NCBI GenBank assembly: GCA_036937835.1
Contig: CM072874.1
Coordinates: forward strand, 13,654,001 to 13,718,000
Source: Pampus argenteus
Taxonomy: Eukaryota; Chordata; Actinopteri; Scombriformes; Stromateidae
Length of the DNA: 64,000 bases
Direction: 5' to 3'
In this document: in pieces, positions 23,901 through 37,270 of the stretch
How the letters are laid out: every line of letters begins with the position of its first letter
Position numbering within the stretch: position 1 is the stretch's first letter
Position numbers and translations under genes: made by a program
Notes under the pieces: generated by a model
Told to the model about the DNA's origin: nothing
Seen by the model: the letters and a program-made list of their open reading frames with translations, nothing else
Databases searched by the model: none

Positions 23901-26095
23901 ATCCCTGCCTGTCAGACTCGGGGGAGATTTAACTTTCTCCTCTAGCAAAGAAAACAACTCCAGATTTAAACTTGTAAGGTGTCAATTCTGTTCAATTCAC
24001 ACTGTGGGTATTACAAGAACAGTGCCTGTCACGGCTTATTCAATATTCAAGGAATTTGAATACAGCAATTTTCATTAATCATTTGACAAACAACAAAAAG
24101 ATGACCTGACTGCTTAGTATCAATAGTGATGACCAATGTTTCGACACAGTCTGACAACTTCTTCAAAAATCTGCTTTGACTTTCATTTCCCCCCAAGGAT
24201 CACATCACGGGTGACTAAAGCAAACAATTTCCAGATTTGAAGCATTTTTGCAACTTCACACTGTCAGCCAGCCAATAGAACAACTACTTAGGGCATTTTA
24301 GTTTCTCCCTGCTCTGAGACAAAGGAAGTCAACATTTCCAAAACAGGTTCGTTTTCCCATGAAAAAGACAATATGAGAGTCAGTGAACGGTGTAGAAAAT
24401 CTCTGTATGACAAATTTGAGCATAGCAAAGGGTTAAAGAAGATGTATGCAATATCTTTGCTGACCAAGTGTGGTAGACATTAGCGTTAATTAGTTTCAGA
24501 TGCAGTGAGAGCTTAAAAATAACTGTAGCTAGCTAAAATATGCTATAAGATCTATTTTACTTTAAAGCACAACCATGCAAACATTGCAGCTACACTATAG
24601 CAGCACTGGTAATCTATAACTCAGACTTGGCGTGAAGAAACAGTTATTGGTTTTGTTATAGTACTTCCATATAACTTAAAGCAGCTGTGTATTGCCGCTG
24701 TGTGTAGCATCTAGTCACCTGCTGACTTACTGCTTAACAATTTACTGCTAATTATTGATTATATAGTCATATATATACACATTTGCTGCTCAATTACTGC
24801 CAACAGTTATATGGCATCCCTCCCACATTTATTGCATCACCATCCAATGGCTGCCACATCTAATTATTGCCACTGTACAACACACAAATCACTGCAGGAC
24901 ATCACTTACCTTCCCTTCATATAACCCTTCACACCAGCCTTCTCCTTACCCACATTATATACATAATCTGTCCACTGGTGACTCCCCAACTTGACCCCAT
25001 GTAGCCTTTGTCACTGTGCCCCAGTCTTGCCACCAGGAACAGTTCCTTATTCCCAACAGCCATTCTTGTCTCAATCTCCTATTTCATCCCACCAACCCTA
25101 ACCCTCCCAATGTGACCTACCACTGTAATATAATCATGAATAACCTATCTAATGTCTTTTCTAGTTTAACCTAGCCTTTGTTCTGTTCTGTTTTGTTTTG
25201 TTTTTTGCCTGCCGGTTTTGTTTGCAAACCCATCCTCACCTGGCACAGGTACATCAGCGTCTGTGAGTCTCTATAATCCGGGGTTTGTCTCGTTGTTTGT
25301 TTTTGTCTGTCGCTGTTAACTCACCTGTATTCTGTCAAGATTCACCACTGACATTGTGTACTCTTTGCTAATGGTGGACAAAGTTAGTCTTTTCTTTTGG
25401 GGGCTTTTTAAAAAAATTTAATATATTAACTAATCTTCTGAATACAGTTGAACTGCGCTGAAGCCAACTCGAATCTAAAGTCTGGTAAAGCTGAGCAGTA
25501 CTCTGGGCCTGGCTGACCCTCTCAGCCTGCTCCTCATCTCCAGCTGGATAGTAAATGTACCGGTGACGTCATCCCAAGACAGTTGTTTCTAGAAATTCCC
25601 ACCTCTTCTCTTTGGCTCGTGTGAAGGTCCTGCAGCCTGCTGCTAGTTACATGTGAGTGCAGTGATTTATTGTGTCCGAAATGCACAAATATTCAGGTCA
25701 CTGTCAAGTTTACAGACAGTGCGTAGCATAAACGCCATGTCATGTAACTCCACCTGAGATGCTCTGACACACAAAGTTCGCGCAAAGTTTCAAAACTTTC
25801 TCCCGTTTCGCTGTGAAACATTGTAACCCGACGGCCTGACAGTGTAACCATTACAACGGAACTAACATGTCGGAAATAAACACAGACCCTACAAAATAAC
25901 AAGTCGCTGTTGCTTTACATTTCAAATCTCTCGCTTCTATTAACAAACATGCCATCCAAAAATACCAGTTGGACCCAGTTATTGACAACCATCCCAGCAT
26001 GTTCGGAAGGGAAGCGAGCTCAACGCTTTCAGCCATACCAGTGGTGTCAACGGGGGCTTGTGTTGATAATTGTGTAATATTGGATGTTTTCTTAC
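20937..26095 (-). other. P4HA2 first intron (5.2 kb)
   Basis: This intron lies between the non-coding exon 1 and the signal-peptide exon. It contains no recognisable coding exon. It holds an A-rich (TAAAA)n stretch near 22110, the GAAGAAG...CGAAAC motif on the minus strand (24130-24170), a C-rich, G-poor plus-strand stretch at about 24780-25140 and a perfect CRE-type octamer TGACGTCA at 25564-25571. Confidence 0.6.
25564..25571. promoter_or_regulatory. CRE-type palindrome TGACGTCA
   Basis: This is a perfect cAMP-response-element/ATF octamer, about 0.65 kb downstream of the inferred P4HA2 transcription start, inside intron 1. A heat-shock-like TTCTAGAA follows about 20 bases later. Function is inferred only from the motifs. 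Confidence 0.35.
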
Positions 26096-26212
26096 CTTTA
26101 TTCTCACGGGCTTTGAAGATTACCGTCAACCGTTGCTGTGTAGTCGCAATTTAACTTGGCACCCCCGGGTTGTGAAGAGGAGAGAGTGAATTTTAGTCGC
26201 TGCCACGTATAG
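26096..26212 (-). other. P4HA2: Probable P4HA2 non-coding first exon
   Basis: On the minus strand AATAAAG|GTAAGAAA forms a near-consensus donor at 26096. Upstream is a CpG-containing stretch, and a TATA-like box lies at 26239-26244 at the right distance for a start near 26212. The coding exon at 20936 begins with an acceptor, so an upstream non-coding exon is required; this is the best candidate. The right boundary is approximate. Confidence 0.6.
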
Positions 26213-26283
26213 ACCCTCCTGTAGGGCTGACTTTAATACTTATAATAGCTGCGCAGCGACATTCCGCCTCATTTGTTTACGTG
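26204..26283 (-). promoter_or_regulatory. P4HA2: P4HA2 core promoter with two ACGTG hypoxia-type cores
   Basis: The region contains TATAAG on the minus strand at 26239-26244, ACGTG on the minus strand at 26204-26208 and ACGTG on the plus strand at 26279-26283. ACGTG is the core of hypoxia response elements, and mammalian P4HA genes are known HIF-1 targets. The sites are short and could occur by chance. Confidence 0.4.
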
Positions 26284-29200
26284 TTGTCTTCATGTACGCC
26301 TCGTAAACTCGTCCATTTTACAATTTAGCTCGTACGTTTGATTTACAAGAAAAAAAGAATTTGGTGTCATTTTATTAGGCTGCAATTGTATTTGTTGATG
26401 TACTCAAAAACTTTGCTCAAACAGGCTACAATTTCGATGTAGCTTACTTTAAGTATTTTTAATTCATGTTACTTTACAACTACTTACACTCCTACATATC
26501 AGAGAATATGACAACTAAAATATTACAACTATACTACACTACTGACAACTATATTTATCAGTTACTTTGCTGATTAAGGCTTTACATACAAAAGACAAAC
26601 ATTTCCATACTGTTACAGATCAAACTACTCAACGGTACTGTATACATCCTACTTACACATGAATGCATCAGTGCAAGTGATGCAACACTTACCTAATAAT
26701 ATAACTGTCACACTGATGTTTGTCTTTATTAAAAATAGAGGTGGGTCAGATTACTTTGATTTCTTCAGATGTAAACACTGAAAATATTGCACCTTATACA
26801 AAAAAAAAGGCCACAGCCACAAAAATCCCACATTTGTCTCCAACAGTAGCAGGTTGATGTTTGCTAACTGAACAGAAAATCTACCATTTAGATTTGAAGT
26901 TGAGGTCTTTGCAGATGACTAGCTTTACTTTTGGCTAGCACAAATTCTTTGATACTATTTACTTGGTGTTAGGTGTATCAAGACCACATCATTAACAATC
27001 CCTGTCAGTTACATTGATGGTGAATATTATAATAGAATATTTTATTATATTTATTTAGAAATAAATATTTTATTTAGAAATTCTCTTCTGGGCTCAATAT
27101 TGATTGATTGACATATCCCACAGCCAAACGGCCACTTTTGCATCTGAAATGCAACTTCATTTTTAAATGTAATACAATACAAATATATGTAAAACATGTA
27201 TTTTTCACAATGATGATAAAAAAAAATGACAAGAAAAGATTCAATTCATTATTTTATAGTGTTGTTGTTCATTTGTGTTCCTCCAATAATCACTTCTGAA
27301 CTTTCTTCCTCTTGCATAAAACAAGTGAGGCTACTAAATGGAAGACTTTCAAAAGCATGTTTTGCCTGTAAAATTCAATCTTTTAGAATACTTACGGTAA
27401 TGTTATCCATGCAATCCGTCACGTTTACAGTTTGTATCTGATACCCAGGGTTTATTCTCTGGAAGGACTGGACGCCATCTGGAGAAAAAAACATTTGGAC
27501 ATGGCTTTTCACTTACTGTATCTGCTGTTCTTGAATTTAGTCTTTCTATTTTGGTATCCCTGTGTTAGATAGATGTTCTGTGTGATGAACAAGTAGGATT
27601 AATGGTAACAAAAATTACTTTATCAACACATTTATTAAGGCCGCCACAAAAAAGACAAAACTACTAGGATTAGATACCAGGACTATAAGGAAATGCATTC
27701 ATGTGAAGTTTGTGACTGGTCTTTGTTGGTGGAGATCAGGCCTTCAAGCTTTGCAAACAGCTTGTGCCACATATTTGAAGTTTCACCTGATTTACTTCTG
27801 CCTCTTGGACTTGTGTAATGATACCCAAAACAATAAGACTGTTTGGCGACTCCAGCTGTGCAACATATAGTCATATTGAGTCCAGTTGTTGACTGGGGTC
27901 AGATTTGATTTAGAAAGAATCCGACCGCCAGTGAAGGAAAATATTTCTAATTGACAGCTCAGATGGACAGCTGTCTTTGACATTTAGGCACCTGAAAAGA
28001 TGAATAAATTAATCTGCAAAACAATGCCTTAAGATGTCGACGTCAAATTCATTTGGCATCTAAATAATGGATTTGGTGAAGACATGTAGAGTAACTGTCA
28101 GTATGAATATATTTATTTAAATTCTTTCGTCTATGCATGTGAGTTAGAAGGATGTTCAAAGCCTTGAGATACACTTAGATTGCCTTTATAGCAATATTAA
28201 TTACAAAATGTTATCTTAAATCTAATAGTAACAGATTGACAATGCATGCCAAGTAAACTGATCTTCATGTGTACAATTGAAGGGGAGCCTGTTTAAGACA
28301 CTTTCTGAAATGTTATATCTCATCTTAGATATCATCTTAGATATAATGAGAGGTTTGCATTCTTCTTCAACATACTCAGCTCAGCTTTGGGCTTAGACTT
28401 TACAATCCCACAGACGACCTCTAAAAGCACTTTGAACATTTAATAGCTGTTCCTGAGCTCTCTTCTCAGTTAATCACCCATCATCATATCTACAGTATGT
28501 GATTGGTGGTGTCCCCGCTTAAAGCTGAAACACCACTTCTCCTGTGTGTTTGATGCACTGTAGCAGTCCGAAGAGCTTTCCTCATATGTGGATACATAAC
28601 GAAATACTTAATCAGCCTTCGTCAATCTATATACTCTTTTACACCTAAACAAAAAACAAAAAAAAAAGCCATGACCCATTTTTCTCAAACGTCTTGTTTT
28701 ATCGTTTTCCCCTGTAATGATGAATCATAGTGTGAAGGACTATATATTTTCCCTAGTCTATATATTTTCCCCTGGACTATGTGGCAGTTTTGAATCCAAT
28801 TTATCACACGAGATATATCACTCATTTTCACCCCATGTACTAGCTGCACTGTTCACTAATGTCCACTAAGTGTCAGCAAAATTCAGTGGATAAAAAGTAA
28901 GAATTGGATCCACTGAATAGAGTAAAACTTTTCAAATTCTCCAACACAGTCACTAGGGATTACCTTCACTGTTGAAGTGGTAATTTGTCCCATGATCCTC
29001 AATGACCCCCCCCCCCTAACATTTCTCGTCAATCTATTCTTATTAATATGTTTAATATATAAAACATATATTGCATCAAATATTTTGATGAATGAGACCA
29101 ATTTTACTTGGATTCTGTATTATTGTGGCGTACTCGCGTTTATTACAATGCAGTCTTTTGAAATTCAAACAAACTGCTGGTTTTGCTTGATCCGTGCTCT

Positions 29201-31093
29201 CAGCAGTATCTGCCCTTTTCACAATAGGTGACGACAGAATGTGCATCAAGGTGTTTTCATTAACTGGACGGATGTTGATGAGCAAAACAAGCACTTAGTG
29301 TTAGATGCACTGCACTAACACTAAATAGCTCACAGGCTATGAAAGAATGACCCACAAATCGGTTTCATGCTGTTTATATTTTGGTCAACAGGTGTCACTC
29401 TTTGCTTTTTGCATATTTCATGCTGTAACGCCGCGGTATCGTGCATTGAATGTAATCACTGTTTCACATGATGTAGTACATTTTACAATAAAGTACAAAT
29501 TAAAAGATCTTATCTGTTCTTAACTTTTTGTTTGTATCATTCCTGCACTTGTATCAAGCCACTTCCCCTCCTATAAATAGAATAAATACAGGACACAGAC
29601 TGCTACCACAAATCTGGCTTTGTTGACTCAACAGGGTGTTTCTATTCTTATCAAAATACAAAGGTATTTTACTTGCATGGCTGTCAAGATTGAATAATAA
29701 TAATAAAGATCATGTAATCTTTACACCTGAGCAGTAGCTTTGCGCTATAAAAAGGCTGTGAAACTGTGATTTGGTAATTACATATTGAGAACTGAATGTG
29801 TGGCATGTCACACATCCCGACACACAGAAACCAGTCGTGGTAGTAGTAAACAAATGCTGCAGTAAAACAAAGTTGAGGAATGTGTCGTCCATCTTTGATA
29901 TATAGTCTTGGAGACACTGTTTAGTGAATGTGACGTCAGTACACAAAATATGTTTTCTGGCTCCGTCTGGAATCAGCGACATCATGTTTTGTAGGGTCAC
30001 ATGATGACAAAATGACTACAGAAAACCAAGCATCTACTTCCACCCATTCATTAAGTTGAGGTTAAGGTTTTCCAGATGTTTCAAGCCCTTCCATACGTTA
30101 AGGCGCATGGCTTCCGACTGGTAAGTCGTGCATCTGAAAGGCCACAAAGTCAAAGATGCTCCTTTGTTTTTTTTTCAGAGGGCAGACACGCACACATACA
30201 CAGACAGTGAAGTACATGTGTACTTTCTCTGGTGTAGGTGACTATCTGAACTTCTGCTTGTGTTTGAGCCTGAGTGATTGAAAGTGAACACACATGGAGC
30301 AAGTTTTGGGTTTCAGATGCTTTAATCAAACCTCATCAGCTGAGCTCAGGGGCTTGACAGCGACTCCAGCCTGTGTGCCATTTATTCCACCCTGGTGGCA
30401 GTTTAAACAACAGTAAGGCACACAGGAACTGTGTGTGTGTATGTGTGTGTGTATGGTCCACTGACTCCGACCAGGTAATGAGGCAGAAAAAAGACACAAA
30501 GGAAGGATCATGCAGTCTGCTGTTTGAGGGGGCATTCCCATGAGTTTGTTGTCTATGTGTGTGTGTGTATGTGTGTTTGTGTGTGTGTGTGTGTGTGTAT
30601 GTGTGTGTGTGTGTGCATGTGTTCAACCAGGTTGCATTGAGGAAGAGACACAGCTTAATGTTTCAGCCTAAGATGTCCTTAAACTGTTAGTGGATTCAAA
30701 TAATGATTTACCAATTTTGTGAAGCCCACATGGTACATTTTGTTGTGGTCTGTGTGCTGTGTATATGTGTGTGTGTCTGTGTGCATGTGTGTGTAATTCC
30801 AGCGTTAAGTAATGACTCAGTTGTTCACTCAGTACCTGAGGATTGGGTTACATGAGCTCTCTGTCAGCACAGACAAAATGAGTCCCCTCGGGACAGCAGA
30901 GACCAAGTGTTGTTCACACCATGCTGATGTCAAACACCATTTGGAAGTAATACTTCACATTTGTTTTAGGGAGCTTGGAGTTTGTGTGTGGGTGTGTGTG
31001 TTTGACACCAGATACCTTTAGAAATCACAAGAATGGAGTGTGAAGTTGGCTTGATCGGTGTGTTATTGACAACATAAGTGACAGCATGTGAAT
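26284..31093. other. Intergenic, no gene recognised
   Basis: This AT-rich DNA right of P4HA2 has no protein-like reading frame. Visible content is a C run at about 29007-29016, a short direct repeat of CTATATATTTTCCC near 28739 and 28759, and several (TG)n tracts at about 30430-30455, 30556-30617 and 30760-30793. Confidence 0.6.
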
Positions 31094-31187
31094 CTATCTA
31101 TTTTCTGTACCCACTTATCATGTTCAGGGTCACAGGAGGAGCCTATGGGTGAGAGTTACACCCTAGTTCACAGGGTAGACAGACAAC

Positions 31188-31240
<53 letters not shown>

Positions 31241-31325
31241 TTACAGCTATGGGCAATTTGGAGTCAGCAATTCATGTTTCTATGTTTGTTGGACTGTGCT
31301 AACCACAGAGTCACCACATCTCCTA
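31094..31325 (+). mobile_element. Fish dispersed repeat interrupted by an (AC)n tract
   Basis: Successive blocks match a very common teleost interspersed sequence. They are TATTTTCTGTACCCACTTATC, then CAGGGTCACAGGAGGAGCCTA, then GAGAGTTACACCCTAG, then ACAGACAACCATTCACACACA, then CTATGGGCAATTTGGAGTCA, and TTGGACTGTG. An (AC)n microsatellite (31192-31239) has grown at the CATTCACACAC site. The family name is not asserted. The copy is degenerate. Confidence 0.7.
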
Positions 31326-34300
31326 GTCTGTGAATGGTGCGCACCAAAACCACAAGCAAAATATGTTTGCTAATGAGTGGTAAAATAAATTAAACAAAAT
31401 ACCTTGCTGAGAAACTTTTGACTTGTGGATTAGGCCTGAAAAATCCGGAGTAACATGGAAAAGTTTGAAATGACTGGAAACAACTCTGAAAGGTTGCAAT
31501 TAACCTATAAACAAAATAACAATTTAAAAAAATAACCTATGGAAAATAACATACGAAAGTTGTCAAGGAATGAGACTGGAAATTCAAATCTGGAATAATC
31601 TTGATAATTCAGAGACAACATGGAAATCCAAATAAAACTGTTTATTCCTGACTTTTTAGGATTATCCCTTATTCTCCTATATTATCCCTAATTACACGGG
31701 GTTATGATTAAACAACAACACCTTCAGTGTGACATTATTAAATAATAAATACCATAATGTTGAATTTCTGTATAATTTTATTCTGTGCATGCCCTTCTTC
31801 TCAGTTCCTTTCTGTCTTAGCCTTTCCCCTTTTCTGTTGTACATACTAATGCATGTACATGTAAGTACATGTGTGTTTCTAAGGGATTTGCACACGTATC
31901 TGTTTGGACACACCTCATTTGACTAAACACTCCTGTCACTGAAGCATTATCTAACCAAGATATCAGTGAATTATGGCCTTACCAATGTTGACACAACTCT
32001 TTCTAGTGAAAGAACAGGCGGCTCAGGCAGATGCACAAACAGGTCAGAGCCTATTATGGTTGTGAAATAAAGAAGGAAGGACGCACGGTCAAGGCTTATC
32101 CCTGACCTGCCAGGTCCACACTGGCTGATTGTTTTTAAAGAGAAAAAGTTCGCAACATAGCCTCCTTTGATGATGCACGTGATTTTTACAGTAATCGGAA
32201 ATCCCACCCAAAGATATAACTGAATGGTTATAAAAATGATACAGTTTGAAATCTGTTAAATAGGTTGAAAAGATAATAAATAAAAAAATGAGCAAGCAAT
32301 TCATATCATAAAAAATGCTTTCTCTGGTTACTCTGTAAAATATGTTGAAATAGATGACATCTGTGACTTCAATGTTCAAAGTTTATTTTCACCTGAAGTA
32401 CTCCTACTACTGCTCTATCTAGGATCAATGACAAGGTCACCTCCATCTATACATCATGTCTTATGATCTGATGACTGAACCCGACAAACTCTGTCGAAGA
32501 ACTGGCCTCAAGTTGGTTTATAACACAAACAACAGCATGAGGGAAGACCGAGAACCTTTTAAAAACATGACCCTGGAGTTTGAGTCTCCAGAGAGCTACT
32601 TTTGGTCCACAGAGGACTGTAGTGGTTGTGGACTTCATACCGCACAAGGACTGTAAACCTCCCTACTGTCTGCTGTTTCAGTAGTTCCCATAGCAATAAA
32701 ATATGTGAATGAGAAAGACAGATTATCAAACACTGCCTGGCTGAGATCTTTTCATTTCTCTCTTTCACTGGTAGTAAGGGATGGGGCTCCATGACCGAGT
32801 TGGCTCTCCTGTCTATCTCCAGTGTTCATTATGAATGTGTTTATCAAGGTTAGTTGGTGTTTAATTTACATTTGATTTTCAAATTTAAATTTTTTGTTAT
32901 ATTACACATACTTTCTTTTTTATTGTTTGATAATGTGAGAATTGTGAAGTCCGATGAGACCATAAAAAGTGCTGTGATTTAGGGCTACGCTACTAAACCT
33001 GACTCACAGTTTTGGCAAGTCCAAAGGTTCCCAGTCGAGGAGCAGTTCAAATTATCCTTGTTGTATAAATTATGAGTCCACCAAATCCACAAAAACATAG
33101 TTTTGCATGACCTTGGGTTTGTAGTACTGCTGCTGCCTGTCAAATTACATTGACATCCAGAGCACTTTGTTCTCATTTGGAAAGGGTGGTTGACTGGTAA
33201 CAGCACAGGGAGGCATAGAAAAATACACTCCTTCAGACATGTGCTGAAGCAATCAAGGAGCCGAAGGAGGATGGCAACCTTTCAAAGAGGAGCTCAGGCT
33301 GGGAGAAAGAGCGCAGGTCCCCAGGTTGCCTTCCCATTTCATACTAAATCACACTTGATCACTTCAGGCCAAAAACCATCACGCATCCTTAAAACCGCAG
33401 CCCCGGAGAATGACATCAACAGACACAGAAGAGAAAGTGGAAGATAAAACCTGTAAACCATGCCAGTCAGATATGATGGTGTAGATTCAGTTATATAGTA
33501 ACAAGTAACACGTTTTTCCAGTTGCTCAACTCACTGGGAAATTCTTAAAACATCCAGACTAGACATGATGTCACAGCATCAACAATAATGTCAAGTAGCT
33601 AAAAAAAAAAAAAAAAGACTCCCAATGCTAAACACCTGTAATTTAATTAGTCTTTAAGGTAGAGGGAGCAGGGATTCAATTACATGATTATGTCTCAGTG
33701 GAAGAATGGGGACTGTAATGGGCCCACAGTGGCCTGATTGTTGAAGTTCAGCTACTGAAAGTGTTCAGTCTGTGTGGACTTTTTTTTAAATTCTTTCTCT
33801 CTTCGTCTGCTTCTGTCACTGATGTTGTATGTGTGAAGCACCTTTGTGATTAACCTATTCAATAAAGAGAACAAAGTAAAAAAACAAAAAAACAAGTCTT
33901 TTGAAAATAAATTGACTTGACCTAAATTTGAGAAATTTCATCTCTTTCGGGGACTGGTGTAATAAAAAAATAAAAAAAAACTGTTGTTACTCTTGGCAGG
34001 TGAGGATTCCGCCACAAAACCCAAACTCAGCTGACCCATTTTAGTTTCTGACCATGACTGAAGAAATGCTGGCCTGTTCAGTTGAAAAGAAAAGGTTTCC
34101 TGCACAATCTAACCTCCAATGCAATTTTTTTACTGACATCTTTTAAATCCAGCGTGGATATTTGTTTTTTGTTGTTCCACCGTAGGAGCAAATTTTCGAC
34201 AATAAAAATTTGTGTGAATGTTTCCGTGCGGCTTTGCTATTCTACCAAGTCAAAGCACTTTAATCTGATATAAATCAGCCAAACACTAAATCCATGCCAT

Positions 34301-34584
34301 AAAAACTTTGTTTTAACTGAGGGATAAACTCGATGATGGACCCTGACAGGGGTATGTGGCATAAAAGAGAAACAACATGCGATAATCTGGAAGTCATTAT
34401 GCAAAGAAAGTTAAACTACCTCTCTTAGTCCCCCCTTAAAGCCACTGAAGTCCCTGAAGCCACTGGAAGGCTGTAAACAGGTTCTGAGAGCATTCTTTAG
34501 AGACGTCTCAGAAATGTTCAGCTTCCCTCATCCAAACAACACACACAAACACGCACTCTGCAGATTCATACAGAACACGCGCGT

Positions 34585-34632
<48 letters not shown>

Positions 34633-35652
34633 AACCCTTTAAAAAAAAACTGAGTGCTTCAGTGATGTGACGTGATTGGTAATAGTGAAAAGATAAGGGG
34701 ATGAAGGAAATCTGTTTTTCATTGTGTTTGGATGCTTTTCTGTTAGACCTTGATGGCTTTATTTGTGTTCATCACACAATAATTGCAGCTTAAAGGGGAC
34801 ATTGTTATGCAAGATGAAAGTTCTAGACAGTCATTTTTGGAGCAGTCATGCCTGTTGAAAAACTGTAGCCGGACTATTAAACAAACACGTTGTTCTTCCG
34901 GGGAATGACATGATCGCACCGTACTCCTCTAAAAAAACAGTATATCACAAAAATGTCAAATTACCTCCAGCGCTCATAACCGAGGCATCAAAATGAAGAT
35001 GAGATGCTCAACTGTGCCTGGCAGAAATCATTTCAAAAGTCATTCTTGCAAAAGGTAATACTGGACACAGATTTTTTTTCCCCCCAAGTTAAGATTGAAC
35101 TTCAGGGGTTAACTGTCTGTACTGCAGCCTGGTTTAGTTCAGCTCATGCTTTTTAGAGCAGAAAGAGGAAGTCAGGTAAACAAGCTTTCAAGAAATAAAA
35201 TTAAACAAAAGCCAGACACCAAGCCATTTCCTGTATGTGTGTGAGTGGGTGGCTGTAGAAGTTTGTGTGAGCAGGTGGGGGTGCATGTGTATGTGTGTTT
35301 GTGAATCCCTTTTATGTTTCTTTATCACAAGCGCTGTTTGACATTCCTGTAGAGGGCTAGACCAAAGTATTTACAAAGGATACAGGGAGAATCAGAGGGT
35401 AACATCGGGAGGGGATAGGGAATAGAAAAAAAAGATAAAAACAGAATTGTTTATCCATTTAAATTTATATGATGCTCTTTTACTTCATCCAAAATCTCAT
35501 TAATGCTTTTGCTTTTCATTTTTCATATTTTAACTGGGAGGTTCTTAACATTAACAGGAAGCCAAAAGCTCTTATTTGTGACATTATAGCCTGTCTAAAC
35601 AAGAACTCCCAGATTGTTTTAATTGGTTGGCTTGTCAATGTGTCTCATCTCC

Positions 35653-35688
<36 letters not shown>

Positions 35689-36477
35689 TAAAAGGGGTTG
35701 TTTAATAGCAGCCGCTGACCAGTAGCTGTAATTCATCCCACGTTCCAGTGCTCCTCAGAGAGAAACACTGTGATCTTACGATGTGGACACTGCCCCTGCT
35801 AAATGTACTGGTGATTGCACGTTATTTAGAAGTCTTGTGGGACACGCTCGTACTTCAGCCTGCTTTCCACTACAGCCCAACAAAAAGGTTAAGCCAGAGT
35901 TCAGTTAAAGACTGTGTGTAACACATAACCACCGGCACAAAAAAAAGTGTGAAAAGCGTGAACCAATTTCAGATGATTTATTGTCAATATTGTCAATATA
36001 GTTTTTTCCATTTCCAAGTTTCCATTTCTATCTCATTTAGGTCCACTTAAAAACACAATTCCACATATCAGATCAACATCTCTACAAAGCTTTAGTCAGT
36101 TACTCAACTGGATTTATAAATTAGGTGAAAAAACATCATCGCTGTGGTCCAGAGAAGACTAAGTGTCTATAACCAGCTGCCTGAATCATTCCTTTTATCA
36201 CAATAATTATTATAATTACACTGAGACATGTCAGAATCTTGTTTGTAAAAAGTAAAAAAAGGCCTAATGAAATGTTTAACTTGATGATGACATTAGATGA
36301 AAAGAGTCATTACAATTCATCTTGTGAGGAACTTGGATGTTTCTATCCAATTTATTCGTCAATAAAGGTTTGTGATCAAAGGGGTTGATTGACCAATCAG
36401 CTGCCATACAGACAATGTACTTTTACTGCTCAATCAGGGTCTCTAGACTTTAACAACTTGCTGAAAGAATATTATTA

Positions 36478-36501
36478 ATTTCAAATGTTTACATTTGAAA
36501 T
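36478..36501. repeat. Perfect palindrome, 10-bp arms
   Basis: ATTTCAAATG and CATTTGAAAT flank the four bases TTTA. This is a simple AT-rich hairpin. Confidence 0.7.
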
Positions 36502-36638
36502 CTGGGTTGGCCGATGACGTTGATTTCACAGAACCCTCCTGTCATGACCAAGAACATTATGACTCACTTCTGAGACTAGAGTTGCTTCAGCTAGCTAACT
36601 ATTAATGTCTTTGGCCCAGGGGTAAAACAATCCCTCTT

Positions 36639-36689
<51 letters not shown>

Positions 36690-37219
36690 ACACTGGCCTT
36701 GCGCTAATATTGAAGCAGTAGCATACCTCTGTGACAGTGAAAATCTCGCTCCTCCCAGTTGCTGTCTGTCTGTTAAGTCTACCATATAATTGCTTGTCCC
36801 AAATTCAGGACCAGACTTGTCAAACAAAACTGTTGACACTGATGTTCTGCTTTGTACTGTGTGTGTAATTGAAGTTGTATATGTATATGTACACGTGTAT
36901 ACATTTAGTTATGTGTCTGTGGGTAGTCAAGCTGTGCCAACGTAGTAATTGAGCAGAAGTACTCAGTCTGGGAGAGGACCAACAAACTGCACACTTGAAA
37001 AACGTCAAACTTGATGGTCATGAAATGTGAAAAAGGGACAAGCTCGGCACGATGTACTGACTTTAAAAGATGCAGGAATGTTTGTGGTTTCAGGTAGCTG
37101 GCTGCATGATATACCAGATTTCCAAGAGTCAATACTGTCTCAAAGCAAACACAACTGCTAATGTGGAATGTAAAATTCCAAAATCCTGGACACTGTGCCA
37201 CACCACCAACACCTTTCCT

Positions 37220-37270
37220 GATGCTGAAGTAAGGCAATCTGGTGTCTCACCAGATGCTGAAGTAAGGCAA
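37220..37270 (+). repeat. 18-bp direct repeat, period 33
   Basis: GATGCTGAAGTAAGGCAA occurs at 37220-37237 and identically at 37253-37270. Between them TCTGGTG and CACCAGA form a small inverted repeat. Confidence 0.8.

Noticed and set aside
30540..30620. CRISPR-like regular repeats
   Set aside because: They are simple (TG)n microsatellites in a vertebrate genome.
32456..32656. 66-codon plus-strand frame of mixed composition
   Set aside because: Briefly considered as a transposon ORF piece, but no motif could be matched.
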